64,000 bases of DNA. It comes from Draconibacterium mangrovi_A (GTDB taxonomy: Bacteria; Bacteroidota; Bacteroidia; Bacteroidales; Prolixibacteraceae). The translations under genes and the position numbers were made by a program. Positions 35,706 to 45,800 of the stretch are shown here, piece after piece (the stretch's first letter is position 1; each line of letters opens with the position of its first letter). The DNA lies in NCBI RefSeq assembly GCF_037646455.1, contig NZ_JBBIXN010000004.1:475690-539689 (forward strand), written 5' to 3'. The notes below the pieces were generated by a model, which was not told where the DNA came from, searched no databases, and was given only the letters and a program-made list of their open reading frames with translations.

Positions 35706-36296
35706 TTACATATTTTCTGGTGCGACCGGGGCGGGTACCACATTTCTAATCGGTGGTATACTTTTCAGGTAAAGGAAAATGGCTTTCACATCTTCGTCCT
35801 TCAACTCGGTAAAGTTAAACCATGGCATAGGAGGTAACAACATGCGGCTACCTTCAATACCTTTAAATTTTCCTTCGGTAAGCGCACGTTTAAATTGTTC
35901 TTCAGTCCAGGTACCAATTCCGGTAACATCGGGTGTGAGATTGGCTGCGTAAGAAACTCCCCATGGACCGGCAGCAGCGGTGAGATCGGGATTAAATATT
36001 CCATAACCTTTGTTGGTTAGTGAAGTATCGGTAACCATAGGAGGATAATTAGCCTGAAATCCCGACAACATCAATTCAGGAATTATCTCAGGTCCGTTTG
36101 GTCCCATTGTCTTGGGGGAGTGGCAATCATGGCATCCCATACTTTTTACCAGGTATTCACCGTGCTTAACTAATTCGGCTTCCGAAAGCACTTTTTCTGC
36201 ACCTTTATCTTTTGTGGATGAATTGTTGGTGCATGAAGAATTTAGAAGTGCTAATGCGAGGACGCCAAACACAAATAGAAATGTAAATTTTTTCAT
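35706..36296 (-). CDS. Monoheme c-type cytochrome lipoprotein
   Basis: A 196-residue lipoprotein (lipobox ..LLNSSC, Cys22) with one heme c motif C55-H-D-C58-H59. Candidate distal Met ligands lie in SRMLLPPMPWF. Such proteins carry electrons in the periplasm or on the outer membrane and often pair with dehydrogenases. It is the second gene of a minus-strand pair with 36327-36758, 30 bases apart, and ends in a clear terminator. The partner oxidoreductase is not in the window. Confidence 0.9.
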   Translation of the reverse strand: MKKFTFLFVFGVLALALLNSSCTNNSSTKDKGAEKVLSEAELVKHGEYLVKSMGCHDCHSPKTMGPNGPEIIPELMLSGFQANYPPMVTDTSLTNKGYGIFNPDLTAAAGPWGVSYAANLTPDVTGIGTWTEEQFKRALTEGKFKGIEGSRMLLPPMPWFNFTELKDEDVKAIFLYLKSIPPIRNVVPAPVAPENM

Positions 36297-36326
36297 TTTG
36301 TGAAAATTTTGAATTATTTAAATGAA

Positions 36327-36758
36327 TTAGTTGTTTGCTTTTCTGCTCAAATAGCTTGTCGATTTCTCGATATAATCAGCAAACTGATCCTGAAGTTTTT
36401 GGGCCGCTTCTTCCGAACCCTGCTGTTCTACAAAAACGTCCCACCATTTTACATCGTCGGGTGTGATTTTCCATTCCAGGTCGGATGGACCGCCAACCAA
36501 TTTCCAAATGGCCATTGCGTCATATTCACCTGTCGACATCCAGTACAATTCGGGCCCCGGAGTTCCGGCTTCAACTCCCGCTGCTTCAAACTTTTTGATA
36601 ATCTCCTGAACTTCTCCGACTTTTCCCTGCTCAAAATCAATAAGAACAACTTGGTACCACTCAACATTTTCAAATTTTACAGGTTTTATTTCATCCTGCG
36701 CCTTCACTGAGGTTACAATGAAAAACCCCAGAACAAATAATAAATTCCATTTTTTCAT
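36327..36758 (-). CDS. Secreted protein of unknown function, upstream of the cytochrome
   Basis: A 143-residue protein with a signal peptide (..SVKAQ, about residue 21). The mature 120 residues are a single small alpha/beta domain with many Trp and acidic residues (VEWYQVVLIDF, PGPELYWMSTGEYDAMAIWKL). This is suggestive of a ferredoxin-like dimeric fold, but the family is not recognised. Probable first gene of an operon with the cytochrome c lipoprotein, so a redox-related periplasmic role is plausible. Confidence 0.8.
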   Translation of the reverse strand: MKKWNLLFVLGFFIVTSVKAQDEIKPVKFENVEWYQVVLIDFEQGKVGEVQEIIKKFEAAGVEAGTPGPELYWMSTGEYDAMAIWKLVGGPSDLEWKITPDDVKWWDVFVEQQGSEEAAQKLQDQFADYIEKSTSYLSRKANN

Positions 36759-37016
36759 AAACTTACTTTTTAGTTAATGTATTGTAAAGCCTTCATATTT
36801 AACTAATTCGTTCAGTCGGATGATTTGTGGTTATGAAAGTTGGGGGAAATACTTAAAAAAGTTACGATTAATTTAGACTAATTCAAAATAGATGATTTGA
36901 TTTTGTCATTTTCAGAAAAAGAGCTTGGTGGAAAATATGAAAGTAAAGGCCGCATTAAAAAACCCGGTTTTGACATCCTGATTTTTGATACAACCTCTTT
37001 ACTAATGGAATCGGTT

Positions 37017-38015
37017 TTAACCTGCAAGAGTTGCAACCATCACAGCTTTAATAGTATGCATGCGATTTTCGGCCTGTTCGAATACCACCGAGGCAGCGCT
37101 TTCAAAAACTTCTTCGGTAACTTCCATGGCTTCAATGCCAAATTTCCGGAAGATTTCTTCACCAATTTTAGTTTCCCTGTTGTGGAAAGCCGGCAGACAA
37201 TGCAGAAATTTTACATTTGAATTACCAGTTAATTCCATCGTTTTTTTATTGACTTGATAGGGAAGTAGCTGCTCGATTCGTTCGGCCCAAACTTCATCGG
37301 ATTCGCCCATCGATACCCAAACATCGGTGTAAAGGAAATCGCAATCCTTGACGGCTTCAGCTACATTATCGGTAACCAAAATTTTGGCACCTGTTTCCAT
37401 TGCTATTTCGCGGCACTGCTTCTGCAATTCTTCCGATGGCTGACAGGCTGGCGGAGCTGCAGCGCGAAAATCCATTCCGAGTTTGGCTGCACCTACCATC
37501 AGCGAATTTCCCATGTTGTTACGGGCATCGCCGAGGTAACAAAATTTAATTTCTGATAGCGGTTTGTGACAGTGTTCTTTCATGGTCAGGAAATCGGCCA
37601 GAATTTGTGTGGGGTGAAATTCATTGGTCAAACCGTTCCAAACCGGGACTTTTGAAAATTTGCCCAGTTCTTCCACAATGTACTGCCCAAAGCCACGATA
37701 TTCAATGCCATCGTACATTCCGGCAAGAACACGTGCTGTATCTTTCATCGATTCTTTTTGTCCGATCTGCGATCCTGAAGGACCGAGATAAGTAACGTTG
37801 GCTCCCTGGTCATAAGCCGCCACCTCGAAAGCACAGCGTGTTCGTGTCGACGATTTTTCAAAGATCAGGGCAATGTTTTTCCCGGTCAGGTTCCTTTGCT
37901 CGCTGCCGAGGTATTTATCACTTTTTAGTTTTTCAGACAGATCAAGTAAATACCTGATTTCGTCGGGAGTAAAATCAAGTAACTTCAAAAAATTGCGGTT
38001 TTTAAGATTGATCAT
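37017..38015 (-). CDS. arcB: Ornithine carbamoyltransferase
   Basis: A 332-residue transcarbamylase. The carbamoyl-phosphate loop S56-T-R-T-R60, the HPTQ motif (NEFHPTQILADF), DVWVSMGE and HCLPAFHN are those of genuine ornithine carbamoyltransferases, not the succinyl- or acetyl-ornithine variants of some Bacteroidota. It lies downstream of a carbamate kinase gene on the same strand (66-base gap). The pair therefore most likely works catabolically: citrulline plus phosphate gives ornithine and carbamoyl phosphate. An anabolic ArgF role is the alternative. Confidence 0.92.
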   Translation of the reverse strand: MINLKNRNFLKLLDFTPDEIRYLLDLSEKLKSDKYLGSEQRNLTGKNIALIFEKSSTRTRCAFEVAAYDQGANVTYLGPSGSQIGQKESMKDTARVLAGMYDGIEYRGFGQYIVEELGKFSKVPVWNGLTNEFHPTQILADFLTMKEHCHKPLSEIKFCYLGDARNNMGNSLMVGAAKLGMDFRAAAPPACQPSEELQKQCREIAMETGAKILVTDNVAEAVKDCDFLYTDVWVSMGESDEVWAERIEQLLPYQVNKKTMELTGNSNVKFLHCLPAFHNRETKIGEEIFRKFGIEAMEVTEEVFESAASVVFEQAENRMHTIKAVMVATLAG

Positions 38016-38081
38016 TTTATTCGTCTTTTATGGATTTCAGTTTTAATTTCTGGCGTCGATACTTTGTACCTACATATTGTC

Positions 38082-39038
38082 TTAATCATATTCCATGGTG
38101 ATTTTTGAACCGAAAGAATGATCTTCGAGTTTTGTCGCCTCAGTAATCACACTCTTTTTTCCGCCTCGTTCTATAAAATTCAGGCAAGCTTTAATTTTTG
38201 GTTCCATGGTGCCTTCTGCAAAAGTACCATTTTCGAGGTGTTTTATCGTGTCGGTATAATTTAAAAACTCCAGTTTTTCCTGTGTTGGCAGGCCATAGTC
38301 TTTAAAAATAAAAGGTACGTCGGTTAAAATGTAAAGTTCATCTGCTTTAATATTTACAGCCAGCAGACTCGAAGCCATGTCTTTATCGATAACCGCATCC
38401 ACGGTTCTTATGTCGTTGTTTTCGTCGTAATACACCGGAATTCCGCCACCACCTGTTGCAATTACAATGTTTCCGGCCCGCACCAGCTTTTCGATTAAAT
38501 CTTTGTTGATGATCTCGATAGGAACAGGCGAAGGAACAACGCGTCGATAGGCACCCGGCACTTTACTTGTAGGTTTAAACTCCCAACCTTTTTCGCGTGC
38601 AATCTTTTCGGCTTCTTCTTTCATATAAATTTTACCGATTCGTTTCGAAGGATTCTGAAAAGCGGGATCGTGTTGATGTACCTCAACCAGTGTCACCAGC
38701 GTTATCACATTTTTATCGATTTTGTACTTGTTGAGCACATTGCGCATCATGCGTTCGATCATATAGCCAATTCCTCCCTGTGAATCGGCCACACAAATAT
38801 CGAGTGGCATTGGAGCAATATTGTACAATTGTTCGCCGGCATCATTGCGCATTAAAATGTTGCCCACTTGCGGACCATTACCGTGTGTGATGACAAGATT
38901 ATAACCGTCCTTTATCAGATGTACCAGGTTTTCAATGGTTGCAGTGGCATTTTTCTCCTGTTGCTCTATGGTTCCTTCTTCCGAACCTCGCAGTAAGGCA
39001 TTGCCACCCAGCGCTACAACCGCTAATTTTTCCTTCAT
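38082..39038 (-). CDS. arcC: Carbamate kinase
   Basis: A 318-residue amino-acid-kinase-fold enzyme that makes ATP from carbamoyl phosphate and ADP. Family marks: VALGGNALL at the N terminus, THGNGPQVGNI, IATGGGGIPV, and VIDKDMASSLLA with the nucleotide-site Lys-Asp. It is first in a two-gene operon with arcB, fitting ATP production from citrulline. No arginine deiminase (arcA) or arginine/ornithine antiporter (arcD) is beside it. Confidence 0.95.
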   Translation of the reverse strand: MKEKLAVVALGGNALLRGSEEGTIEQQEKNATATIENLVHLIKDGYNLVITHGNGPQVGNILMRNDAGEQLYNIAPMPLDICVADSQGGIGYMIERMMRNVLNKYKIDKNVITLVTLVEVHQHDPAFQNPSKRIGKIYMKEEAEKIAREKGWEFKPTSKVPGAYRRVVPSPVPIEIINKDLIEKLVRAGNIVIATGGGGIPVYYDENNDIRTVDAVIDKDMASSLLAVNIKADELYILTDVPFIFKDYGLPTQEKLEFLNYTDTIKHLENGTFAEGTMEPKIKACLNFIERGGKKSVITEATKLEDHSFGSKITMEYD

Positions 39039-39351
39039 ACGCCTTAATATTAAATCCGTAAAAAATCAGAAGTTTCACAATTCACAACTGTTCGATGTAA
39101 ATCTAAAATATATGTACTGAGAAAATCCTGTAAAAAATCTTGTTTTCGTGCATAAAATACTATTCTATAACAGCTAAAAACGAAGCGGGATTATGGTTTG
39201 AATAACAGTTATTTTGTGCGCTTTCAGTTTTAAAGTGAGCGGGGCATTTTTGTTAACACATTATTCTTAATAGCTTTTAAATCTCTGTTGGGAACACACC
39301 GAACAAGCTGACATTTTTTAACTAAATTTGCGCCAATATAAAAACAGTTCA
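39039..39351. other. Divergent promoter region between arcC and ftsK
   Basis: Holds the promoter of ftsK (TAAATTTG, 39323-39330) and a small perfect palindrome AATAAC-A-GTTATT at 39201-39213 that could be an operator. The arcC side has TATATTTT-like sequences but no clear consensus. No RNA gene is seen. Confidence 0.45.
39323..39330 (+). promoter_or_regulatory. -7 promoter element of ftsK
   Basis: TAAATTTG matches TAnnTTTG, 22 bases before the ATG at 39352. The in-frame TTG at 39328 is part of this element, which argues that it is not the start codon. No clean -33 is visible. Confidence 0.5.
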
Positions 39352-41781
39352 ATGGCATTTAGACGAAAAAAGCCGGCTAAAACCAAATCGAAAGCGAAAA
39401 AAAAGCGGAGTTCAATATTTAAAAATGAAAAGTTCCGCTTCATTTTTGGGATTTTGTTGCTGGGTATTTCAGCATATTTACTGATTTCATTTGTTTCTTT
39501 TCTGTTTTATGGCGCAGAAGACCAGAGTATTATGGATATTCCCTGGAGGGAGTTTTTGTTTAATTCCGATATTAATGTGAAGAACAACGGCATGAAAGTG
39601 GGAGCTCTGTTGTCGGAAAAAATCATTAATGGTGGTTTCGGACTGGCTTCTTTCATATTTATTTACATGTTGGCACTCACGGGACTAAAAGTTCTGGGAC
39701 GAAATATTAACCGTTACCGCCAAAGCATGGTGTACAGCCTGGTTACCATCATTTGGTTGTCGCTGGCCTTTGGATTAGCGTTCAATAAAACATCCTCCGA
39801 GTCGTTTATTTATCTCGGCGGGCATTACGGTTTTATGCTCAGCAACTGGATGCGCTCGCTCATCGGTTTGGTGGGATTATCGCTTTTACTGCTTATTACC
39901 GGTGTTTTGATCATTATTATTCGCTTCGAAAAAGCTTTTGCCTTTCTGAACAAACTGGTTCGCCCCGGACAAAAAAATAGTGTTGATGTGCAGGAGGAAA
40001 AGGATGATCTTAAACCGTTTGAAGAAGAATTGGAAGAGGATGAGCAACTGGGAGAGGATGACATAACCAAAGTTGTTGATGAAGACGATGTTGTTAGGGC
40101 TATTTTTGAGTCGGACGGTGATGATGATTTCGAAGCCGAAATAAACGAAGAGCCTGAAGCGGAAGAGGCCGAAGAAGTAGAGGTTAAGAATAAAAAGGAA
40201 GAAGAAACCGACGAACTGAATCTGGATGTGGAACGAAAGGAAGAGGAGGAAGCGGAAACCATTAATCCACAGGAACTAGAGGATTACGATCCAACACTCG
40301 ACCTGTCATCGTTTAAATTTCCAACACTTGAATTGCTGGAAGACCATAAGTTTGGTAATGCCGAAGTGAAGCAGGAAGAGCTTGTGGCCAATAAAAATAA
40401 AATTGTAGAGACCCTTCGCCATTATAAAATAGAGATCACAAAGATCAGGGCAACCATCGGGCCAACCATTACTTTGTACGAAATCGTGCCTGCACCCGGT
40501 GTTCGCATTTCGAAGATCAAAAACCTGGAGGACGATATCGCATTGAGTTTGGCGGCGCTTGGAATTCGTATTATTGCGCCTATTCCTGGACGGGGAACCA
40601 TCGGTATTGAAGTGCCGAACCAAAATCCCGAGGTGGTTTCAATGCATTCGATCATTCGCTCGAAGAAATTTCAGGAGAGTACTGCTGAATTGCCGGTCGC
40701 ACTTGGAAAGACTATTTCGAACGAAACCTATATGTTCGACCTGGTAAAAATGCCTCACATTCTGGTAGCCGGTGCAACAGGGCAGGGTAAATCAGTTGGG
40801 GTGAACGTAATCATTACTTCGTTGCTTTATAAAAAGCACCCGGCGCAACTCAAGTTTGTTTTTATCGATCCGAAAAAAGTGGAACTTAACATATATTCGG
40901 TGATCGAGAAACATTACCTGGCTAAATTGCCCGATGCCGAAGAACCGGTGATCACTGATATTCAGAAAGTAAAAAATACGTTGAATTCGGTGAATGTTGA
41001 AATGGATACCCGCTACGATTTGCTGAAAGCTGCGCACGCCAGAAATGTAAAAGAATACAACAAGAAATTTATAAGCCGAAAACTGAATCCGGAGAAAGGA
41101 CACAAATATATGCCTTACATCGTGGTGATCATCGACGAGTTTGCCGACTTGATAATGACGGCAGGTAAAGAAATTGAACTCCCGATTGCCCGAATAGCTC
41201 AGTTGGCGCGTGCTGTTGGTATTCATATGATTATAGCCACACAGCGCCCGTCTACCAATATTATTACCGGCGTTATCAAAGCGAACTTCCCGGCGAGGAT
41301 AGCCTTTAAGGTGGCTTCGATGATCGATTCGCGCACCATTCTTGATACACCCGGCGCAAACCAGCTAATTGGTAAAGGAGATATGTTGATTGCATCGGGC
41401 AGCGATATAACGCGTGTGCAATGTGCTTTTGTTGATACGCCTGAAGTAGAACGTATCTGCTCGTTTATTTCTGAACAACGGGGATATCCAACAGCATTCC
41501 TGTTGCCGGAATATGTGGGTGATGAAGAACCTGGTCCGGGTGAAGTGGACCTGAAAAACCGAGATGAGTTGTTTGATGACGCAGCCCGTGTTGTCGTTGC
41601 AAACCAGATGGGATCGACTTCGATGATACAACGACGCTTTTCAATCGGTTACAACCGCGCCGGAAGATTAATGGATCAGCTGGAAGCAGCTGGTATTGTT
41701 GGGCCGAGTGAAGGCAGCAAAGCACGTCAGGTGCTGATTTCCGATGAATACAGTTTGGAACAATTATTGAATGATTTATAG
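39352..41781 (+). CDS. ftsK: DNA translocase FtsK/SpoIIIE
   Basis: An 809-residue septal DNA pump for chromosome segregation. The N-terminal basic tail (MAFRRKKPAKTKSKAKKKR) precedes four membrane helices (about residues 26-190). A highly acidic, Glu-rich linker follows (about 220-310). The motor has Walker A GATGQGKS at about residue 473, Walker B VIIDEFADLI, and a C-terminal winged-helix gamma domain (SMIQRRFSIGYNRAGRLMDQLE) that reads orienting DNA sequences. The ATG at 39352 is chosen because the upstream TTG lies in the promoter. Fifteen bases separate it from the lolA-like gene. Confidence 0.96.
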   Translation: MAFRRKKPAKTKSKAKKKRSSIFKNEKFRFIFGILLLGISAYLLISFVSFLFYGAEDQSIMDIPWREFLFNSDINVKNNGMKVGALLSEKIINGGFGLASFIFIYMLALTGLKVLGRNINRYRQSMVYSLVTIIWLSLAFGLAFNKTSSESFIYLGGHYGFMLSNWMRSLIGLVGLSLLLLITGVLIIIIRFEKAFAFLNKLVRPGQKNSVDVQEEKDDLKPFEEELEEDEQLGEDDITKVVDEDDVVRAIFESDGDDDFEAEINEEPEAEEAEEVEVKNKKEEETDELNLDVERKEEEEAETINPQELEDYDPTLDLSSFKFPTLELLEDHKFGNAEVKQEELVANKNKIVETLRHYKIEITKIRATIGPTITLYEIVPAPGVRISKIKNLEDDIALSLAALGIRIIAPIPGRGTIGIEVPNQNPEVVSMHSIIRSKKFQESTAELPVALGKTISNETYMFDLVKMPHILVAGATGQGKSVGVNVIITSLLYKKHPAQLKFVFIDPKKVELNIYSVIEKHYLAKLPDAEEPVITDIQKVKNTLNSVNVEMDTRYDLLKAAHARNVKEYNKKFISRKLNPEKGHKYMPYIVVIIDEFADLIMTAGKEIELPIARIAQLARAVGIHMIIATQRPSTNIITGVIKANFPARIAFKVASMIDSRTILDTPGANQLIGKGDMLIASGSDITRVQCAFVDTPEVERICSFISEQRGYPTAFLLPEYVGDEEPGPGEVDLKNRDELFDDAARVVVANQMGSTSMIQRRFSIGYNRAGRLMDQLEAAGIVGPSEGSKARQVLISDEYSLEQLLNDL

Positions 41782-41796
41782 CCAGGAGAATAAATA

Positions 41797-42447
41797 ATGA
41801 GAAAGATTTTTATTGTGATTGCAGTGGTACTTGCTGCAAATTTAACGTGGGCACAAAGCGACGCAAAAGCCACGCAGATTTTAGAGGAGGTGAGCGCAAA
41901 GACCAAGACGTTTAAAAGTATGTCGGCTGATTTTGTTTTTGCTATGGATAACGATGAAATGGATATTCATGAAAAAGATGAAGGAACCATAATAGTAAAA
42001 GGACAAAAATATGTAGTGAAACTTCCTGGTTCAGGTATAGAAGTATTTTCGGATGGTCAGACCATATGGACATACATGAAAGACGGTAACCAGGTAACGA
42101 TAAGCAGCCTGGAAGATTCGGAAAATGAACTGATGGATCCATCATCGATATTCAGCATTTACGAACGTGGATTTCGTTCGCAGTTTGTTGCCGAAACTCA
42201 GGAAGGCAATAAAACCCTTTACAAAATTAACTTGTTCCCGGACGAGGAGGAATACCAGGTGACTAAAATTGAGGTCGCTATCGATAAAGCAACTTTGATG
42301 TTGAGTTCGGCTACGCTGTATGCAACCGACGAAAATCTGTACAGCATTGTGGTGAAAAAGATGGAGCCAAACAAAGTATTTTCAGACTCGGATTTTGTAT
42401 TCGACGAAAGTAAATACGGCGATTTGGAAGTGATTGACTTTAGGTAG
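41797..42447 (+). CDS. lolA: LolA-like outer-membrane lipoprotein carrier
   Basis: A 216-residue periplasmic protein with a signal peptide (..NLTWAQ, about residue 20) and the LolA beta-barrel-like fold (FKSMSADFVFAMDN, GTIIVKGQKYVVKLPGSGIEVFSDGQTIWTYMKDGNQVTIS). It ferries lipoproteins from inner to outer membrane. It directly follows ftsK, as in many Bacteroidota genomes, and probably shares its transcript. Confidence 0.92.
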   Translation: MRKIFIVIAVVLAANLTWAQSDAKATQILEEVSAKTKTFKSMSADFVFAMDNDEMDIHEKDEGTIIVKGQKYVVKLPGSGIEVFSDGQTIWTYMKDGNQVTISSLEDSENELMDPSSIFSIYERGFRSQFVAETQEGNKTLYKINLFPDEEEYQVTKIEVAIDKATLMLSSATLYATDENLYSIVVKKMEPNKVFSDSDFVFDESKYGDLEVIDFR

Positions 42448-42462
42448 GCAGATAAGCCTGAT

Positions 42463-42645
42463 TTAAATGCAGCCGCAGACAAACCCGTCGGCAAGACTAT
42501 TCAGAACTTCCTGTTCTTCTTTTTTTTCCTGTTCACTACCTTTGCAATCATTACAAACTGGCAGATTAATAATCGGATTTAACTCGGAGGTTTCCGGTGT
42601 GACTTTCTTTTTACAAACAAAGCAAGTTGTATTAATGCTTCCCAT
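42463..42645 (-). CDS. Small Cys4 (zinc-ribbon-like) protein
   Basis: A 60-residue protein from the ATG at 42645. It carries CFVC near the N terminus and CNDC about 20 residues later, spaced for one zinc ion, and an odd Cys-rich C terminus (GFVCGCI). An in-frame extension to 42702 overlaps the promoter and is rejected. TATTTTTG (minus strand, 42669-42662) with TTTC 20 bases upstream is a good promoter, with a 16-base leader. It converges with lolA 15 bases away. The function is unknown; small zinc proteins of this kind may bind RNA or protein. Confidence 0.6.
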   Translation of the reverse strand: MGSINTTCFVCKKKVTPETSELNPIINLPVCNDCKGSEQEKKEEQEVLNSLADGFVCGCI

Positions 42646-42661
42646 TCGAATATGTTTGGTG

Positions 42662-42693
42662 CAAAAATAAGAAAATATTGACGATGCGGGAAA
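42662..42693 (-). promoter_or_regulatory. Promoter of the Cys4 protein gene
   Basis: On the minus strand: TTTC (42693-42690), a 20-base spacer, TATTTTTG (42669-42662). The -7 matches TAnnTTTG; the -33 has one mismatch to TTTG. Confidence 0.5.
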
Positions 42694-42828
42694 TGACAAC
42701 ATTTGGCAGTATCCCGCGTTTTTTGCGGTCGATTTGTCTGAAAAAGTGATTATTTAGTGTTTGGCACATTTATTATACAGCTGTGATACAATAGTGAAAC
42801 AATAGTTTTTTTAGCCTGCACATTTGAT

Positions 42829-42836
42829 TAAATTTG
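42829..42836 (+). promoter_or_regulatory. -7 promoter element of secA
   Basis: TAAATTTG fits TAnnTTTG; TTTT about 19 bases upstream (42806-42809) is an imperfect -33. The ATG at 42871 follows 34 bases later. Confidence 0.5.
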
Positions 42837-42870
42837 CGGTGCTTGATTTTAACGTTCAATTTGAAATAAA

Positions 42871-45800
42871 ATGGCATTTGTAACCAAAATTCTGGGGAAG
42901 ATCCTCGGAGATAAATCGGAAAGAGATATAAAGGAAATTTCTCCAGTTATTGAGAAAATAAAGGAAGAATATAAAAGAATAGAGCAACTTTCGAACGACG
43001 AACTTAGGGTTGAATCTGATAAGTTAAGGCAGATTATTGCTGAACGTGTTAAGTCGGAAGAAGACGAAATAGCGGCACTCAAAAAAGAAGCCGAAGAAGT
43101 TGAGATTCAGGATACTGAAAAAATATACGAACGCATTGATAAGCTTGAAGAGCAGATCGATGATAAACTGGAAGAAGTTCTGAATGAGATTCTTCCTGTT
43201 GCCTTTTCGGTGGTTAAAGAAACCGCTCGTCGTTTTGCCGAAAACGAACAGGTTGAAGTTACCGCCAACGATTTTGATAAAAACCTTGCAGCTTCACGCG
43301 ACAGCATTAATATAAAAGGCGACAAAGCATTGTGGAGCAACACCTGGCTGGCCGGAGGATCTCCGGTAACCTGGAACATGATCCATTACGACGTGCAGCT
43401 GATTGGTGGTGTTGTATTGCATCGAGGAAACATTGCCGAGATGGCCACAGGGGAAGGTAAAACATTGGTGGCCACACTGCCTGTTTTCCTGAACGCACTT
43501 ACCGGAAAGGGAGTGCATGTGGTTACAGTGAACGACTACCTTGCCAAACGTGATGCCGAATGGATGGGACCGATCTTTGAGTTTCATGGACTTTCGGTTG
43601 ATTGCATCGACAAGCATCAACCTAACTCCGAGGCACGTAGAAAAGCCTACAATGCGTCGGTAACTTACGGAACAAATAACGAGTTTGGTTTCGATTACCT
43701 GCGCGACAATATGGCCATCAACCCTGAGGACCTTGTTCAACGTAAACATCAGTATGCAATTGTCGATGAGGTCGACTCGGTGCTGGTTGACGATGCACGG
43801 ACTCCCCTGATCATTTCAGGGCCGGTTCCTAAAGGCGAAAATCAGCAGTTTGAAGAATTGAAGAGCTATGTTGAGCGTTTGTACAAAACTCAGCGCGACC
43901 TGGTAAATAAAATTTTTACCGATGCGAAAAAGTTGCTGAACAAACCCGATGCTACCGCCGAAGAGAAAAAGGAAGGTGGATTGTTGCTGCTGCGTGCACA
44001 CAAAGGTTTGCCAAAAAATAAATCGATCATTAAATTCCTGAGCGAGGAGGGAAGGAAAGCTATTCTGCAAAAAACAGAGAATTTTTACATGCAGGAGAAC
44101 AGTAAAAATATGCACATTGTTACTGATCCACTGTACTTTATTATCGATGAAAAACAAAATTCAGTAGAGTTGACCGATAAGGGAATCGATTTGATTTCGC
44201 AGGGAATGGAAGATTCCGAATTCTTCGTTTTGCCCGATATGGGAAGCAAAATGGCCGAGTTGGATAACTCCGAACTGAGTCCTGACAAACTTCAGGAAGA
44301 AAAAGATAAATTGTTGCAGGATTATGCGGTTAAATCGGAGCGCGTTCATACCATTAACCAGTTGTTTAAAGCCTACACCATGTTCGAGAAAGATGTGGAA
44401 TATGTAGTTATCGACAACAAGGTGAAAATTGTGGATGAACAAACCGGCCGTATTATGGAGGGCCGCCGTTATTCCGATGGATTGCACCAGGCGATTGAAG
44501 CCAAAGAACAGGTGAAGGTAGAGGCGGCAACACAGACTTTCGCTACCATTACGCTTCAAAACTATTTCAGGATGTACCACAAACTGGCGGGTATGACAGG
44601 TACTGCAGAAACCGAAGCCGGTGAGTTCTGGGACATCTATGAACTTGAAGTTGTGGTGATTCCGACCAATAAACCAATTGTACGTGACGATCGTCAGGAT
44701 CTGGTATTCAAAACCAAACGTGAAAAGTACAATGCGGTTATCGATGAAATTGTGAACCTGCACAATGCCGGCCGACCGATTTTGGTTGGTACAACTTCGG
44801 TTGAGATATCGGAATTGTTAAGTCGCATGTTAAAAATAAAAGGAATTAAGCACAATGTACTGAATGCTAAATTACACGCCCGTGAGGCCGAAATTGTTGC
44901 CGAAGCCGGTCAATCGGGAACGGTAACAATTGCTACCAACATGGCAGGTCGTGGTACCGATATCAAGTTGACTCCGCAAGTAAAAGAGGCCGGTGGTTTG
45001 GCGATTATCGGTACAGAGCGTCATGATTCTCGTCGTGTCGACCGCCAGTTACGTGGTCGTGCCGGACGTCAGGGAGATCCGGGATCTTCACAGTTTTATG
45101 TTTCGCTTGAGGACGACTTGATGCGTCTGTTCGGTTCCGATCGTATTTCAGGTGTGATGGACCGCCTTGGACTTGAAGAAGGCGAAGTGATCCAGCATTC
45201 CATGATCTCGAAATCCATCGAGCGGGCTCAGAAGAAAGTGGAAGAAAATAACTTTGGAATTCGTAAGCGACTGCTTGAATATGACGATGTGATGAACTCA
45301 CAGCGTGAAGTAGTCTATAAAAAACGTCGTCATGCATTGTATGGCGAACGCCTTGAAGTGGACATACTGAACATGATGTACGATTCAGTGGAGGAACTTG
45401 TCAACCAGTATCATGGTTCCGATCAGTTCGAAGACTTCAACATGGAACTGATGCGATTGCTGTCCATCGATTCACCGGTTGATGTGGAAGAATTTAAGAA
45501 GCTTAATCCAACTGAAATCTCCGAGCGCATTTACGAGAAGATGATCAACGGTTATAACCGAAAAGTGGACACTATTGCCAAGCAGGCATATCCGGTGATC
45601 AAAAATGTATACGAAACGAAGAAAGAGGTTTATAAAAATATTGTGGTGCCGATTACCGATGGTAAACGCATGTTCCAGATCATCTGTAACCTCGAAAAAG
45701 CCTACGACAACCAGGGAAAAGAGCTGGTAAAATCGTATCAGAAACAGATCGTATTGAATACTATCGACGAAGGCTGGAAAGAACAGTTGCGCGAAATGGA

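Noticed and set aside
39328..39351. TTG start for ftsK eight codons upstream
   Set aside because: The TTG is the end of a TAAATTTG -7 promoter element, and the downstream ATG at 39352 gives the expected N terminus.
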